DNA of 64,000 bases. Origin: Chrysophaeum taylorii (lineage: Eukaryota; Sar; Pelagophyceae; Pelagomonadales; Pelagomonadaceae). The notes beneath the pieces were generated by a model that saw only the letters and a list, made by a program, of their open reading frames with translations, was not told the DNA's origin and ran no database searches. A program made the position numbers and the translations under genes. Shown here one piece after another: positions 53,753 to 63,287 of this stretch; position 1 is the stretch's first letter; each line of letters starts with the position of its first letter. Location: NCBI GenBank assembly GCA_029834535.1, contig JAQMWT010000479.1, positions 62,001 through 126,000 of the forward strand, given 5' to 3'.

Positions 53753-54770
53753 CGTCATTATTGGCCGGCGAGGTTTTTGGTTTGGTACTAAGAAAAAGGC
53801 AAGTTTGGGTTTTGTGGGTGCTTTCGATACAAATCCTCGCGGGCAGTTGGTGGTTGGGTTGAATTAGCATGACGACGCGACGCGTCTCCTGGTTGGTTTG
53901 GTTTAATTCTTTCTCTTCACCGTCGCACGATTTTATGATAGGTTTGGTTTGGTTCTTTCTCTTCCGACGGACGCTTTTTTGCTTGGTTTGGTTCGGTTCA
54001 ATTCTAATTCTCTTCGCCGTCGCACGCATTTTTTAGTTATTATCTTCGCCGAGGCAATCCTGAACCGTGGACGACACAGCTCGAGCTGCGCGCCGGGCGG
54101 AGATGAAAGAGTTGAAGGGTCTGTTCGGCGATAAGATGCAGACCCAGGAGACGTACGACGGTGCCGTTGAGGAAATCCTAAAGATATACGCTGCTGCAGA
54201 GCCTGCGCCGCCGCAAGTTACAGCACCAGCATCGGCACCAGCGACGAGACGGCGGTGGCGGGGGCTCCGGCTGAAGCCGCTGCACCGTTGACAACGAAGC
54301 GACATGCAAAACCGTCGATTGAATCTTTTTTAGGTCCCATGGCGGCTGCTACAGCGCCGGCTGTCGCCATGCCGCCGTACGATTGGAAGAAGGAGATAAA
54401 CTCAAAACGTCTTCGTCAGCTCCATGCCGAGATTTTTGGCAACAACGCTGCGCGTCGCTCTGAAGGAATGGCGTACTAGTCTTGCGGGCCCCAGAAGACG
54501 ACGCGACCGGCTGGGTTAAAAAAAAAAGCTGGATGTTGGTTTTGGTTGGTTTTGTTTGTTGGATTGCGCATGTTGATTGCGTTCGCCTGGTTGGTTGGGT
54601 TTGATTTTCTGTGTTCAAAAGTTTTTTTTTGCCTGGTTGGTTGGGTTTGATTTTCTGTGTTCGAAAGTTTTCGCCTGGTTGTTGGATTTGGTTTTCTGGG
54701 GCAAAACGTTTACGGGACGTTGGAACGCGACTTTCGTCGAGTATGGGCGAACGTACGTCGCACGTCCCGA
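53753..54770 (+). mobile_element. TIR element, SHOCT-peptide family, copy 2
   Basis: Starts CGTCATTATTGGCCGGCGAG, the copy-1 TIR with a 3-4 base insertion. It carries TTGGTTTGGTT arrays at both ends and the same internal peptide. The right end is diverged and I place it only roughly, after GGGACGTTGGAACG. Opposite orientation to copy 1. Confidence 0.55.
54067..54291 (+). CDS. SHOCT-like small protein inside TIR element (copy 2)
   Basis: 74 codons starting MDDTARAARRAEMKELKGLF, the same start as copy 1. The frame ends after a basic stretch (TRRRWRGLRLKPLHR). The expected continuation (AEAAAPLTTKRHAKP, then RLRQLHAEIFGNNAARRSEG and a stop at 54479) is in another frame, so this copy is also shifted. 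No transposase motif. Confidence 0.35.
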   Translation: MDDTARAARRAEMKELKGLFGDKMQTQETYDGAVEEILKIYAAAEPAPPQVTAPASAPATRRRWRGLRLKPLHR

Positions 54771-54893
54771 TCCTGCGGGAATTCGCGTCTGTTGAATGAC
54801 TTCTGGTCTGCCGCGGTTTGTGTGCAGCCAGGCCCTTCGTTGTGCCGGGTGTATCCAGCAGTTTGTGGAATCATTGTGCTTCGCTTGATCCGT

Positions 54894-55066
54894 TGGTTGT
54901 CAGTCACGTCGCGGTCTCCGCGTCGCGTGGCGACAAGCCTGATGATCACTCTCCGCCGACTCACCTTTCGGCGCCTCCCGTCTACAGACCCCCGCGATTC
55001 TGGACCGGCTCCTGTCGGCCCGGCCTGGCTCCCATGCTCGGGAGAGGTCTAAAGTTAGTTAGTTAG
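54894..55066 (+). mobile_element. LINE-type 3' end, copy iii
   Basis: A 173-bp insert with a perfect 14-bp duplication TTCGCTTGATCCGT at 54880-54893 and 55067-55080. It ends GAGAGGTCTAAAGTTAGTTAG. The 3' block CCGGCTCCTGTCGGCCCGG is shared with copies i, ii and iv. The upstream half is shared with copy iv and, more distantly, with copy v. Confidence 0.85.
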
Positions 55067-55369
55067 TTCGCTTGATCCGTCTCTCCCTTTTCTTGGTTTT
55101 GTTTCCCCTCGGTTCACACGACACGCGTTGCGCGCGGGGGCGGCGCTCTCCTGCCATATTTCTGCGGTGAGCATGGGCGGTGAGCGTGGATTGACCCGTG
55201 CTCGCTCAAGGGGCGGTAGCGGTCGCACCTGCCTCTAAACCACCAAGCTCCGACGTCTCCATTTACGTCGTTCTTCTCCGCCCCTTGCTGCGTTGCATGG
55301 CGCCGTAACGCGTCACATCTCCCAAGTGCCGAGAAAAAAACTCACCTGAACAATCGCGCGCAGTCTCAA

Positions 55370-56650
55370 ATGAGAATTATGTCTTTCGAAACGAAGATGC
55401 CGTCCGCGCCAGGATCCGAGTATATCGTAGGGTGGCACGACGTGTCGACGATGTCGGTCTTCTCCATATGGTTGCACTCGCTGAATTCCCAGCACGCCGC
55501 GCCCCCAAATGCGGCATCTTCCTTCCATGTAGACGACGAGTTTTGTTGCCGGCTTTCTTGAAACGACGAAAGAATCTACGAAGATGCACAGGGTGTCCGA
55601 GAATTTGCAGTCTCTCGAGATCCCGGTCGCGTTTTGTGGGGACGGCAGAGCGCGTGTTTCGATTTTTCAATCAAAAAAATTCGAGGTGTCGATCTTTTTG
55701 AGCTCCACGAGCTTCGACGATTGCACCACAACGAGATCGGGCTTGAACACAGACTTAATAATTTCAGGCAAGTGCCAACCGTTGACGTTAATAGGTTTTT
55801 TTTAAGTCGGATTGTCTGGAGACGCGCGAATGCTCTATTAGTGTGGGGGGTTGAACAGCAAGGAGCCGCCGGAAACTATGGACTACGTGGTCCTCGCGGG
55901 CTCGCTCGACAGGGGCACAATCGTGGGCCGAAAACGCCACGCAGCACGTCCCTGCAAATGATATGACCCTTCTACTGGACTCTCGCGAGCGAGTTTTTTC
56001 ACGAACGATGGACCAATTTTCAATGCATTTCGGTGGGTGTTCGCATCGCCCTGAACATCCACAACCCTTGCGAGGCCGGCGTCAAACAACACCTTTACAC
56101 ACTCTAAAGATGGTCATGGAGACCCAACGTTAGAGACATTACCAGAAGCCCGGTTCATCCCGCCAAAATACGACGAGAACCACACGTCATACTTTGATCT
56201 CAACGTCATCATCTTCGGGAACGTGAGCTGTTGTAGGTCGGTGTGCACACCCAACACCATACGTCACAACTACGAGGCTTGCGCCTCGGATCGTCTCGGC
56301 GGCGACGCCCTAGCCACACATTTACGTTTCGATGGGAGATCAGTTTCTCCACAACACGACTATCTTCGGGACCAACATTCTCATTTCGGCGCGCTCGCAC
56401 ACTGGATATCCTCAACTCGATCAATAAGGTGGCATGCGAAGAAAGCTATTGGAACCTCGTGCAGCATCGGCTTTCGCGATGTCGTCAACTTGCCGCCAGG
56501 TACTATCCCGGGGAATTTCTAACGCGAGCCGACTTTGTACAACCCATCAACCGCAAGCTGAAGATCAGCTTGTCGCATCATTTGGGGGGAAAATGGGCTG
56601 GAGACCTGTTTCAAGGTTCTACTCTCATGTTCTTCGAACATAAATAATTT
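55370..56650. pseudogene. Degraded coding region, family unknown
   Basis: On the minus strand, 55800 to 55670 reads PINVNGWHLPEIIKSVFKPD, then LVVVQSSKLVELKKIDTSNF, then a stop. After a gap, other frames give TGISRDCKFSDTLCIFVDSF and KLVVYMEGRCRIWG (55600-55500), and upstream LFDAGLARVVDVQGDANTHR (about 56090-56030). Between 56150 and 56640 the plus strand has an equally protein-like frame (PPKYDENHTSYFDLNVIIFG). The pieces look like one or two genes broken by indels, or exons I cannot join. No family recognised. Confidence 0.35.
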
Positions 56651-57425
56651 CACAATTCGCGCGACGCCCATCTCGGTGTGTCGCAACAACGTAGACTTTC
56701 GTCATTTTATTCCCCAACCATGCAAAGTGTTGCGAAGATCGTCATCCTCTACTAGTCAATCGTAGAAACTCCCCGCTCCAAGCGCCGAGATGAAAGAGCA
56801 CCCGCTCCTTTCCAATGGAGCCAGGTCCTTGTCTGCGGCAATCTGCCTCGCACCCTAGATAGACGGACGGACGGAGTGCGTGATTGGCAACGGCGGGTTG
56901 TGCGTAGTTTGCGGATATCTATCTAAGAGGGGATTGAGGATCCCCAAGTCCTTACAACGTTTTTTTTCACACGGTTCGTCTTGTTGCATTTCCGCACCGC
57001 AATTATCTGGATATCATACGTAGTGTCGGCGGAGCGTGCACAGTGCGGTGCACTATAATTATTATTATAATAATCCACGATCGCAAAACACTTGTAAGCG
57101 CGCGCTCGCTCGAGGGTCCGCAAGCAGCCAGTTGTGGTGGTTTTCCAAAAGGACCGCCGACGTAGGCCTTCTTCAAAACAGGAGTATAATAATAATGAAG
57201 TATTTGACACTTCTCAAAAAAAAAGGAGGATGATGGCACGGTTGTTGTACGCACGCGCCGCCACGTCAAAGGCGGACACACACACGGCGAGGAGACATGT
57301 GGTGGTGAGGAGAATATGTGCGGATAATCGCCAAAAGCGGCGGCCGGCGGCCCAAATCGAACGCGAGGAGGAGGAGGAATAAAGTCGCAACAAAAAGAAG
57401 AAAGACAGGCCGCGTTGTTGTTGGT
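56651..57425. other. Intergenic, no gene recognised
   Basis: 3' flank of the GT15 gene. Contains an ATTATTATTATAATAAT stretch near 57055-57073. Confidence 0.5.
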
Positions 57426-59066
57426 CTAACGCCGCCGCCGCCGCCGCCGGCGGCGGCGATGGGATGAGGGTTGGGCGTCTTGGCGTTGTTTGTATAATCG
57501 AGGGTTGCGGGGTTTGTTGCTAAGGGCGAGTCTGTTGGCGTCGAGGTTGTCGATGGCCCTGGCGAGGACGGAGTTCATCCAGGGGTCGAGAATTTTGAAG
57601 ACGGATGTAGCGAGAAGGGACTTGGCGGCGGGGTCGGGGCGGTAGGTGTCGAGATGGCAACAGCATTCGAGGGGGAGAAGGACGTGGACGTTGAGGAAGC
57701 CAAGGTTTTCGCACCAGACCCCAACCTTCTCGACGAGTTGGAGGAAGGCGAATATGGGAAGGGTGTCGAGGGACTTGCCGTCGCCCCAGTCCCTCATGAT
57801 GCCGAGGTCGAGGAGGTCGCGGATGAAGGTTTGCTTGTGATTGGCGACGGCGACCTTGACGATCTCGTCGATGGTGACGACCGATGCGCCGAGGGTCTCT
57901 TGGAGGGTCGGCTTGGAGTACGAGGTGAGTTTAGTAAAGTAGGAGAGGGCGCCGTCGCAAGCGAGGCACGTAACGGAGCCGTCGACTATCAAGTTGTCGG
58001 TAGAGAAGTGGACGTAGTGGAGTTGGGGGAATTGTTTCGCGCTCGAGCTCTCGTAGCCGTGGTCGAAGGTGGTAAAGAGTCTGACGGCGGCCGTCTGGAT
58101 CGGGGCGTCTCCCCACCTGTGGACGTAAATCGCGCCGGAGGCGTCGATCGCATTATGGTAGGCGCGGACGTCGGGTCGGCGCCAGAAGTCGACGACGGTC
58201 GCGAAAACGTTGTTGAAGAACATGCGTTCGACGATGCTCGCCGCGAGGCTCGCGCAGTCGCGATCGTCGTCGTGGCGGGAGTCGATGATGCTTTGGCAGA
58301 ACGTTTCGACCCACGGGCCAAAGGTAAGGGCGGTGTGGACGTGCGATTCGACCGTCGAGGCGCCGTAGGCGTAGACGGCGCCCGACTCCCACAATACCCT
58401 GAAGGGGTCGTAGTCGACCGTCCGGAGCATGAAGACGTCGTCGTCGACGCGCATGATGAGGTCGAGACCGAGTTTAGTCGCGACGTCGAAGACTTGGATG
58501 CCGTAGAAGCGGCACATGTGTTTGTACCCTTCCGAGCGGTCGGTCGCGTTCCAGGCGTCGGGGGGAGGACGGTCCGCGTTTCCCCAGACGGACGAGACGT
58601 CGTGGAACTGTGTCCACGGGGCCAGGGCGAGGATCGCCCGCTTGTGGTCGGACGGGAAGCCGGCTTCGTGGAACGCGAGGTGCGGGTACTCGCGTTCGAG
58701 CGAAAACGCCTTCCGCAGGCGCCGCGAGCTCTCGACGAACCCCGCGTACCGGTTCGGCTCTCGCGTCGCCCGGAGGAGCGTCACGAACGCACACCGCACG
58801 CTCGAATTCCAGACGCGGCGTACCTTTCGAAACACGGGGATGATCTTCTTCTCCTTAGGGGAGGCGGCGGCGGCGCAGGGCGGCGGACACTGGGGGCACG
58901 GCGGGGGCTTCGCCGCCGCCGCCGCCGCCGCCTTGCCGTAGACCCACAGGAGGCCAAAAGCGACCAACCCGACGACGAGGACCTTGACGAAGACCGCCGA
59001 CCGCCGCCGCCGGTGGCGCCCTCTTCGATAATACATACGAGGAGGATAAAAGATATATGACGTCAC
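57426..59066 (-). CDS. GT15 alpha-1,2-mannosyltransferase (KRE2/MNT1 family)
   Basis: 546 residues, type II membrane topology: a basic cytosolic tip, one TM helix (SAVFVKVLVVGLVAFGLLWV, about 23-42), a Pro/Cys/Ala-rich stem, then the catalytic domain. Family blocks: CAFVTLLRATREPNRY, EGYKHMCRFYGIQVFD, LDLIMRVDDDVFML (DxD metal site), FNNVFATVVDFWRRPDV, AYHNAIDASGAIYVHRWGDA and LHYVHFST. GT15 enzymes add alpha-1,2-mannose from GDP-mannose to N- or O-glycans in the Golgi. About 160 extra residues follow the catalytic domain and end in a ten-residue poly-Arg run made by a CCG-type repeat. ATG choice: first Met at 59066; Met11 is an alternative. Confidence 0.9.
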   Translation of the reverse strand: MTSYIFYPPRMYYRRGRHRRRRSAVFVKVLVVGLVAFGLLWVYGKAAAAAAAKPPPCPQCPPPCAAAASPKEKKIIPVFRKVRRVWNSSVRCAFVTLLRATREPNRYAGFVESSRRLRKAFSLEREYPHLAFHEAGFPSDHKRAILALAPWTQFHDVSSVWGNADRPPPDAWNATDRSEGYKHMCRFYGIQVFDVATKLGLDLIMRVDDDVFMLRTVDYDPFRVLWESGAVYAYGASTVESHVHTALTFGPWVETFCQSIIDSRHDDDRDCASLAASIVERMFFNNVFATVVDFWRRPDVRAYHNAIDASGAIYVHRWGDAPIQTAAVRLFTTFDHGYESSSAKQFPQLHYVHFSTDNLIVDGSVTCLACDGALSYFTKLTSYSKPTLQETLGASVVTIDEIVKVAVANHKQTFIRDLLDLGIMRDWGDGKSLDTLPIFAFLQLVEKVGVWCENLGFLNVHVLLPLECCCHLDTYRPDPAAKSLLATSVFKILDPWMNSVLARAIDNLDANRLALSNKPRNPRLYKQRQDAQPSSHRRRRRRRRRR

Positions 59067-59117
59067 GTCGCGACTGACTAACTACCCGGGTATTCGTTGT
59101 TGTTGTTTCGAATTTTT
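59067..59117. promoter_or_regulatory. Shared promoter of GT15 and P4H-GlcNAcT genes
   Basis: Only 51 bp lie between divergent ATGs. A palindromic TGACGTCA, like a CRE/bZIP site, overlaps the GT15 start codon. Both genes serve protein glycosylation, which would suit co-regulation; that is inference. Confidence 0.45.
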
Positions 59118-60902
59118 ATGCAGCAGCAGCAGCTCCTCCCGAAACGCGTCGAGGCGGCGATACTCGGATTCCTGCCGGCAGCCGCCGTCCCGGCGGCGCC
59201 GGCGGCACCGCTGCTCCGCCGCAAATCAGTTCGGGAGGACAACGACGAGGACGGGCCGCTCCCGCGCGTCGAGACGCCGCTCCCGGCGTCGGTCGTGTTC
59301 GCCCTGGTGAGCGCGACCGGTCCCCGGTGCGCTGTGATCGACGGGTTTATGGGCTCGAGGGGCGCGGAGCTCGCGCTCGATGCGGCGGAGGCGGCACGGG
59401 CCTGCGGGCGGCTGAAAGCGGCGGGCGTCGGGCACGGGGCGGCGCGTCGCGTCGACGCGTCGGCGCGGGGCGACTCGTCGACGTTTCTGGGCGATACGGA
59501 CGAAAAGGACGGCGGTCTCGGGGCCGTGGCCGTGCGGCTGCGGCTCGCCCGAGCGCAGCTGAGCGCTGGCGAGTTCGGAGGCCACATCGACTCGACCGTG
59601 GTGTCGACGCAACTCGCGTGCTACGAGAGGGGCGCGCGGTACGCGCGACACGCCGACAGCGACGTTACCCAAGCCGTGCCGCGTCGCAAGTTCACCGCCG
59701 TGTACTACATGACCTACGGAAGCCAGCTCCGGCTTTACCCGGAGGATAGCCGCTGGACGCCCGACGGGTGCGGGCATCTCGACGTCGAACCGGCGCCCGA
59801 CAGGCTCTTGCTCTTCGCGTCGGACCTCGAGCACGAGGTGCTGCCGTCGACGGGGCTTCGCTTCGCGCTGACGCAGTGGTGGTACGCCAATGACCTTCCT
59901 CCCGTTGATGTTGTGAAGATCCCGAGAGCCCCCCCCCTCCACCCCCCCTCGATCTTCGTCTCGGTGGCCGCGTACCGCGATCCCCTCGCCCTCGCGACCG
60001 TCCGAGACGCGCTCGCCAAGGCCAAAACGGCGAACGTCGTGGTCGGCGTGGTGGCGCAGTACGACGTGATTAGCGGCGCCGACGACGACTGGTTCCGCCA
60101 CGACTACGACCCGCGCGTGCGGTGGGCCCGCGTCGACTTCCGCGACGCGGCCGGTCCGTGTCCGGCGCGCGCGCTCGCGCTCGACCTCCTCGACGACCAA
60201 GACTTCGTACTCCAGATCGACGCGCACACGCAATTTACCGAAAACTGGGATCTCCGTCTCCTCGAGGACCACCGCCGCTGCGGCGGCATCCTCACGACCT
60301 ACCCGATGGATTTCGCGTCGAAAGGAGACGAACGTCCGACGCTTCTGGCGCCCTCTCGCTTTGACGACGACGGAGCTCTCCGAATCGTCGGACGCGTCCT
60401 CCGCGAGCGTCAAGAAATTCCTCTCCCCTCTCCTTTGTGGTGCGCGGGATTCAGCTTTGCCCCCCGGGAAGCGGTTCTCAGGGTCAAGTACGACCCCCAC
60501 CTCCGGTTCCTCTTCTTTGGCGAGGAAATGGTCATGGCCGCGCGTTTTTGGACCCACGGCTACGACTTCTTCGCGCCCTCGAGGGCCGTCCTCTACCACA
60601 AGTGGTCGCGTGCCGGAAGGCCAAACTTTCGCGAGGACGCGCGGTTATACGGGGACCCCCGAGCCGAGCGTCGCTACCGCGCGCGATCCCTGAGGCGCCT
60701 CCGGGCCCTTTTCGGCGCGTCGTCGTCGTCGGGGGACGACGACGTCGGCCCGAACCTCGACTCCTACGGCCTCGGCCACGTCCGCACCCTCGCCGACTTT
60801 CAGAATAAAGTCGGTGTCGACTTCTTGCGTCGCGTCGTCCGCCCTGGCGCTTACGACGCCGGCCACCCGCCCGACGTCTTCGTGCCCACCACCTTATCCT
60901 AA
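59118..60902 (+). CDS. Fusion: prolyl 4-hydroxylase plus Skp1-type GlcNAc-transferase
   Basis: 594 residues from the ATG at 59118. The N-terminal half is a 2-oxoglutarate/Fe(II) prolyl 4-hydroxylase: iron ligands HAD (about 177-179) in RYARHADSD and His in LEHEVLPS, 2OG-binding Arg in LRFALTQWWY, plus KFTAVYYMTYG. The C-terminal half, from about 278 (IFVSVAAYRDPLALATVRDA), matches the Gnt1/GlcNAc family: GPCPARALALDLL, VLQIDAHTQF (DxH metal site), GGILTTYPMDF, WCAGFSFAPREAV and FFGEEMVMAARFWTHGYD. In Dictyostelium and Toxoplasma, separate PhyA and Gnt1 enzymes hydroxylate an Skp1 proline and then add GlcNAc to it. This gene joins both steps in one chain. No signal peptide, consistent with a cytosolic enzyme. 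Confidence 0.88.
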   Translation: MQQQQLLPKRVEAAILGFLPAAAVPAAPAAPLLRRKSVREDNDEDGPLPRVETPLPASVVFALVSATGPRCAVIDGFMGSRGAELALDAAEAARACGRLKAAGVGHGAARRVDASARGDSSTFLGDTDEKDGGLGAVAVRLRLARAQLSAGEFGGHIDSTVVSTQLACYERGARYARHADSDVTQAVPRRKFTAVYYMTYGSQLRLYPEDSRWTPDGCGHLDVEPAPDRLLLFASDLEHEVLPSTGLRFALTQWWYANDLPPVDVVKIPRAPPLHPPSIFVSVAAYRDPLALATVRDALAKAKTANVVVGVVAQYDVISGADDDWFRHDYDPRVRWARVDFRDAAGPCPARALALDLLDDQDFVLQIDAHTQFTENWDLRLLEDHRRCGGILTTYPMDFASKGDERPTLLAPSRFDDDGALRIVGRVLRERQEIPLPSPLWCAGFSFAPREAVLRVKYDPHLRFLFFGEEMVMAARFWTHGYDFFAPSRAVLYHKWSRAGRPNFREDARLYGDPRAERRYRARSLRRLRALFGASSSSGDDDVGPNLDSYGLGHVRTLADFQNKVGVDFLRRVVRPGAYDAGHPPDVFVPTTLS

Positions 60903-61043
60903 CTTGTATATCGACGAGGGCTCGCTCAAATTTCGGTCGTCCGGGCCTCTTTCTCCCATCCAGATCCGATTTGCTGCTGCTGGGGTGCGTTCGGTGCCCT
61001 GGTATGTGGTGTGATGCGTCGCGTCGTCGACAAAATCCACGCT

Positions 61044-63287
61044 CTAGATCCGCGGGCCGCGTACGTAGGCTCGATCCAAGTTCCACTGGGCTCGCGGGCG
61101 CCCGTCGTGGAGGTGTCGTCGTTGCGGAGGGTCCTCGTGGTCCTTGGGCGACATGGAGGGCGGCGCCGAGGGGGTCCGCGGGTGATGGTGCGCAGCAAAG
61201 TACGAACCGTCCTCCTCGTGCGGGCTCCACGAGTGCGGGGAGATCGCCTCGAAGACGTCGGGCCGCCTGAACCGCGACTCGCCCGCGAGCGACCGTTCCG
61301 AGGTCGCCGTCTCGCCCAAGTTGTTGTTGTTGTTGTTGTTGTTGTTGTTGATGTAGGCCTCGTCTCGGCGCCCGAACCGCGACTCGCCCGCGAGCGACGA
61401 CTCGCCCGCCGTCTCGCCCAAGTTGTTGTTGTTGTTGTTGTTGTTGATGTAGGCCTCGTCTCGGCGCCCGAACCGCGACTCGCCCGCGAGCGACGACTCG
61501 CCCGCGGTCTCGCCAAAGTCGTTGTTGCGGTTCGAGCTCTGCCAGGTTCGCAGCTGCTGCGCGTCGGGCGTGCGGTGGCGCGGTTCGTCAAACACGACGG
61601 GGTGCTGGCGCTGCCACCGGGCGACGAGGTCGTCCTCGTCGGCGGGTGGTCGCGACCGCGACGGCGAAGCGGCCGCGTCTTCGTCGTCCAAGGGCGACAC
61701 CGGCACGAAGTTCGAGTTGCCCGCAAGACTCTTCTCGCCCCAGTCGTCGTCGTCGTCGTCGTCGACGCGGCCCGCTTCGTCCCGGCGGCGCTGCTTGGTC
61801 GTATTATTATTCTGGCGCGCCAAGAACGAGAGGCTCGCGGGATCGTTCTGGTCGTAGCGTTTGGCGAGCGCCGCGAGCGAGTAGGGATGGCGCGGCTGCT
61901 GTTGGTGTTTCTCGGCGGCGACGCGGAGCCGCGTCACCTCGTTGGCGACGGCCTCCTCGAACTGCGACGATGCCACGTCGAGCGCCGCCTCGGCCGCCTC
62001 CTGATAGTAATGCTCGCGCGCCGGCGGCTCGTCCCGGCGGACGTCGAGATGCTTGCGGCGCGCCGCGGCCGCCTCCTGCTGCGCCAGGAGGTCGTCGAAT
62101 CGCCGCTGCTCGTCGGCCTTGCGCTTGGCGTCCTCCGCCTCCTTGCGCTTCTTCTCGGCCGCCTCGAACCGCACCCGCTCGCGAAGCTCGCGCTCGTCCT
62201 CGGCGCGCCGCTGGTCCTCTTCCCATTTTTTTTTGGCACGGCGTTCCTCCATCTGCGCCTCGAGCGCCGCCTTTTGCGCGAGCGCCTGCGCGCGCCGCCG
62301 CGCCTCGTGGTCGGCATCTCGCGGCCGCGTCACGCGCTCGGGCGGGACCGAGTAGGCCCCGCCCAACGCGCCCGCGACGTTCGTCTCGCCGTACACGTCT
62401 CGGACGAACCGACATCTCGCGGCCGACCGCGGCGACCGCGTCGTCTCGACCCGCGGCGGCGTCGCCGGCTGCCCGACCGGAGATCCCCGGAGTGGCGGCT
62501 CGTCGTCCCACCTCGTCGTCCTCATATCTCCTCGAGGACTCGCCGCGGCCAGCCGTTCGCGCGACGCCGCGACTTCGCGCTCGCGCTCGAGCTTCTCGCG
62601 CTCCTTCTTCTCGTCGATCTGCTTGCGGAGCTCGGCCGCGTACGCCGCCTGCGCGTCGCGCCGCCCGCCAAAGTGCTGCGCCGGACGCACGCCCTGGAGC
62701 GTTGCCATTCCGCGCCCGAGCGGCGCGCGTTCGTACGGGTCCCGCCGGTAAGACCCCAGCCCCCCGAACGGCGTCTGCTGCCATCGCGACGAGGCGCCGT
62801 ACCCCTCGTAAGTCTGTTCTCGTTGCTGACGCGTATCGTCGTCGCGAGCACCGCGAGTCTGTTCTCGTTGGCGACGCGCGTCGTCGCGAGCGAGCTCGCG
62901 TTCTTGTTCGCGACGCGTATCGTCGCGCGCCAACTCGTAAGTCCGTTGCTGTTGGTGGTGACGCGTATCGTCGCGCGCCAACTCGTAAGTCCGTTGCTCT
63001 TGGTGGTGACGCGTATTGTCGCGCGGCTCGAAAGCCGGTTGCTGCTGATGACGAGTCTCCTTGCGCGATTCGCCGCCGTAACTCTCCCCGTCGTAGTTGG
63101 CGGTGGTGGTGTCGTCGTCGTTACAACTTATCGCCTCGAGCTCTTTGCGCTGCCGGTCCATCTCCGCCTCGACTAGGGAGTCGAAGACGGGGTCCACGCC
63201 CTTGGGCGGGACGGCGCGGCGCCTCGCGAGCTCGGCCTCGACGAGGGCGTCGAACTCGGGATCGACCCCAGGTGGAGGCGGGTCCAT
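61044..63287 (-). CDS. Coiled-coil protein, CSPP1-like
   Basis: 747 residues. It starts with two short repeats (PGVDPEFDALVEAELARRR, KGVDPVFDSLVEAEMDRQR). Next comes a Gln/Arg-rich tandem-repeat part (RTYELARDDTRHHQ), then AAYAAELRKQIDEKKERE followed by a long charged coiled coil (about 210-480). AAELRKQIDEKKxRE resembles the motif of centrosome/cilia proteins CSPP1 and CCDC66. The C-terminal third has three copies of GESSLAGESRFGRRDEAYI followed by poly-Asn runs. A microtubule or basal-body role is plausible but rests only on that motif. Convergent with the fusion gene, with 141 bp between. Confidence 0.65.
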   Translation of the reverse strand: MDPPPPGVDPEFDALVEAELARRRAVPPKGVDPVFDSLVEAEMDRQRKELEAISCNDDDTTTANYDGESYGGESRKETRHQQQPAFEPRDNTRHHQEQRTYELARDDTRHHQQQRTYELARDDTRREQERELARDDARRQREQTRGARDDDTRQQREQTYEGYGASSRWQQTPFGGLGSYRRDPYERAPLGRGMATLQGVRPAQHFGGRRDAQAAYAAELRKQIDEKKEREKLEREREVAASRERLAAASPRGDMRTTRWDDEPPLRGSPVGQPATPPRVETTRSPRSAARCRFVRDVYGETNVAGALGGAYSVPPERVTRPRDADHEARRRAQALAQKAALEAQMEERRAKKKWEEDQRRAEDERELRERVRFEAAEKKRKEAEDAKRKADEQRRFDDLLAQQEAAAARRKHLDVRRDEPPAREHYYQEAAEAALDVASSQFEEAVANEVTRLRVAAEKHQQQPRHPYSLAALAKRYDQNDPASLSFLARQNNNTTKQRRRDEAGRVDDDDDDDWGEKSLAGNSNFVPVSPLDDEDAAASPSRSRPPADEDDLVARWQRQHPVVFDEPRHRTPDAQQLRTWQSSNRNNDFGETAGESSLAGESRFGRRDEAYINNNNNNNNLGETAGESSLAGESRFGRRDEAYINNNNNNNNNNLGETATSERSLAGESRFRRPDVFEAISPHSWSPHEEDGSYFAAHHHPRTPSAPPSMSPKDHEDPPQRRHLHDGRPRAQWNLDRAYVRGPRI

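Noticed and set aside
57420-57460. Poly-Arg end of GT15 as a nuclear-localisation signal
   Set aside because: It comes from a (GCC)n expansion on a luminal protein; a nuclear role is not supported.
57654-59060. 468-codon plus-strand frame opposite GT15
   Set aside because: No motif; the minus strand encodes all GT15 blocks.
61011-63176. 721-codon plus-strand frame opposite the coiled-coil gene
   Set aside because: Val/Arg-rich shadow of Asn/Glu/Arg codons. The minus frame has ordered repeats and a coiled coil, and starts at an ATG in a compact promoter.
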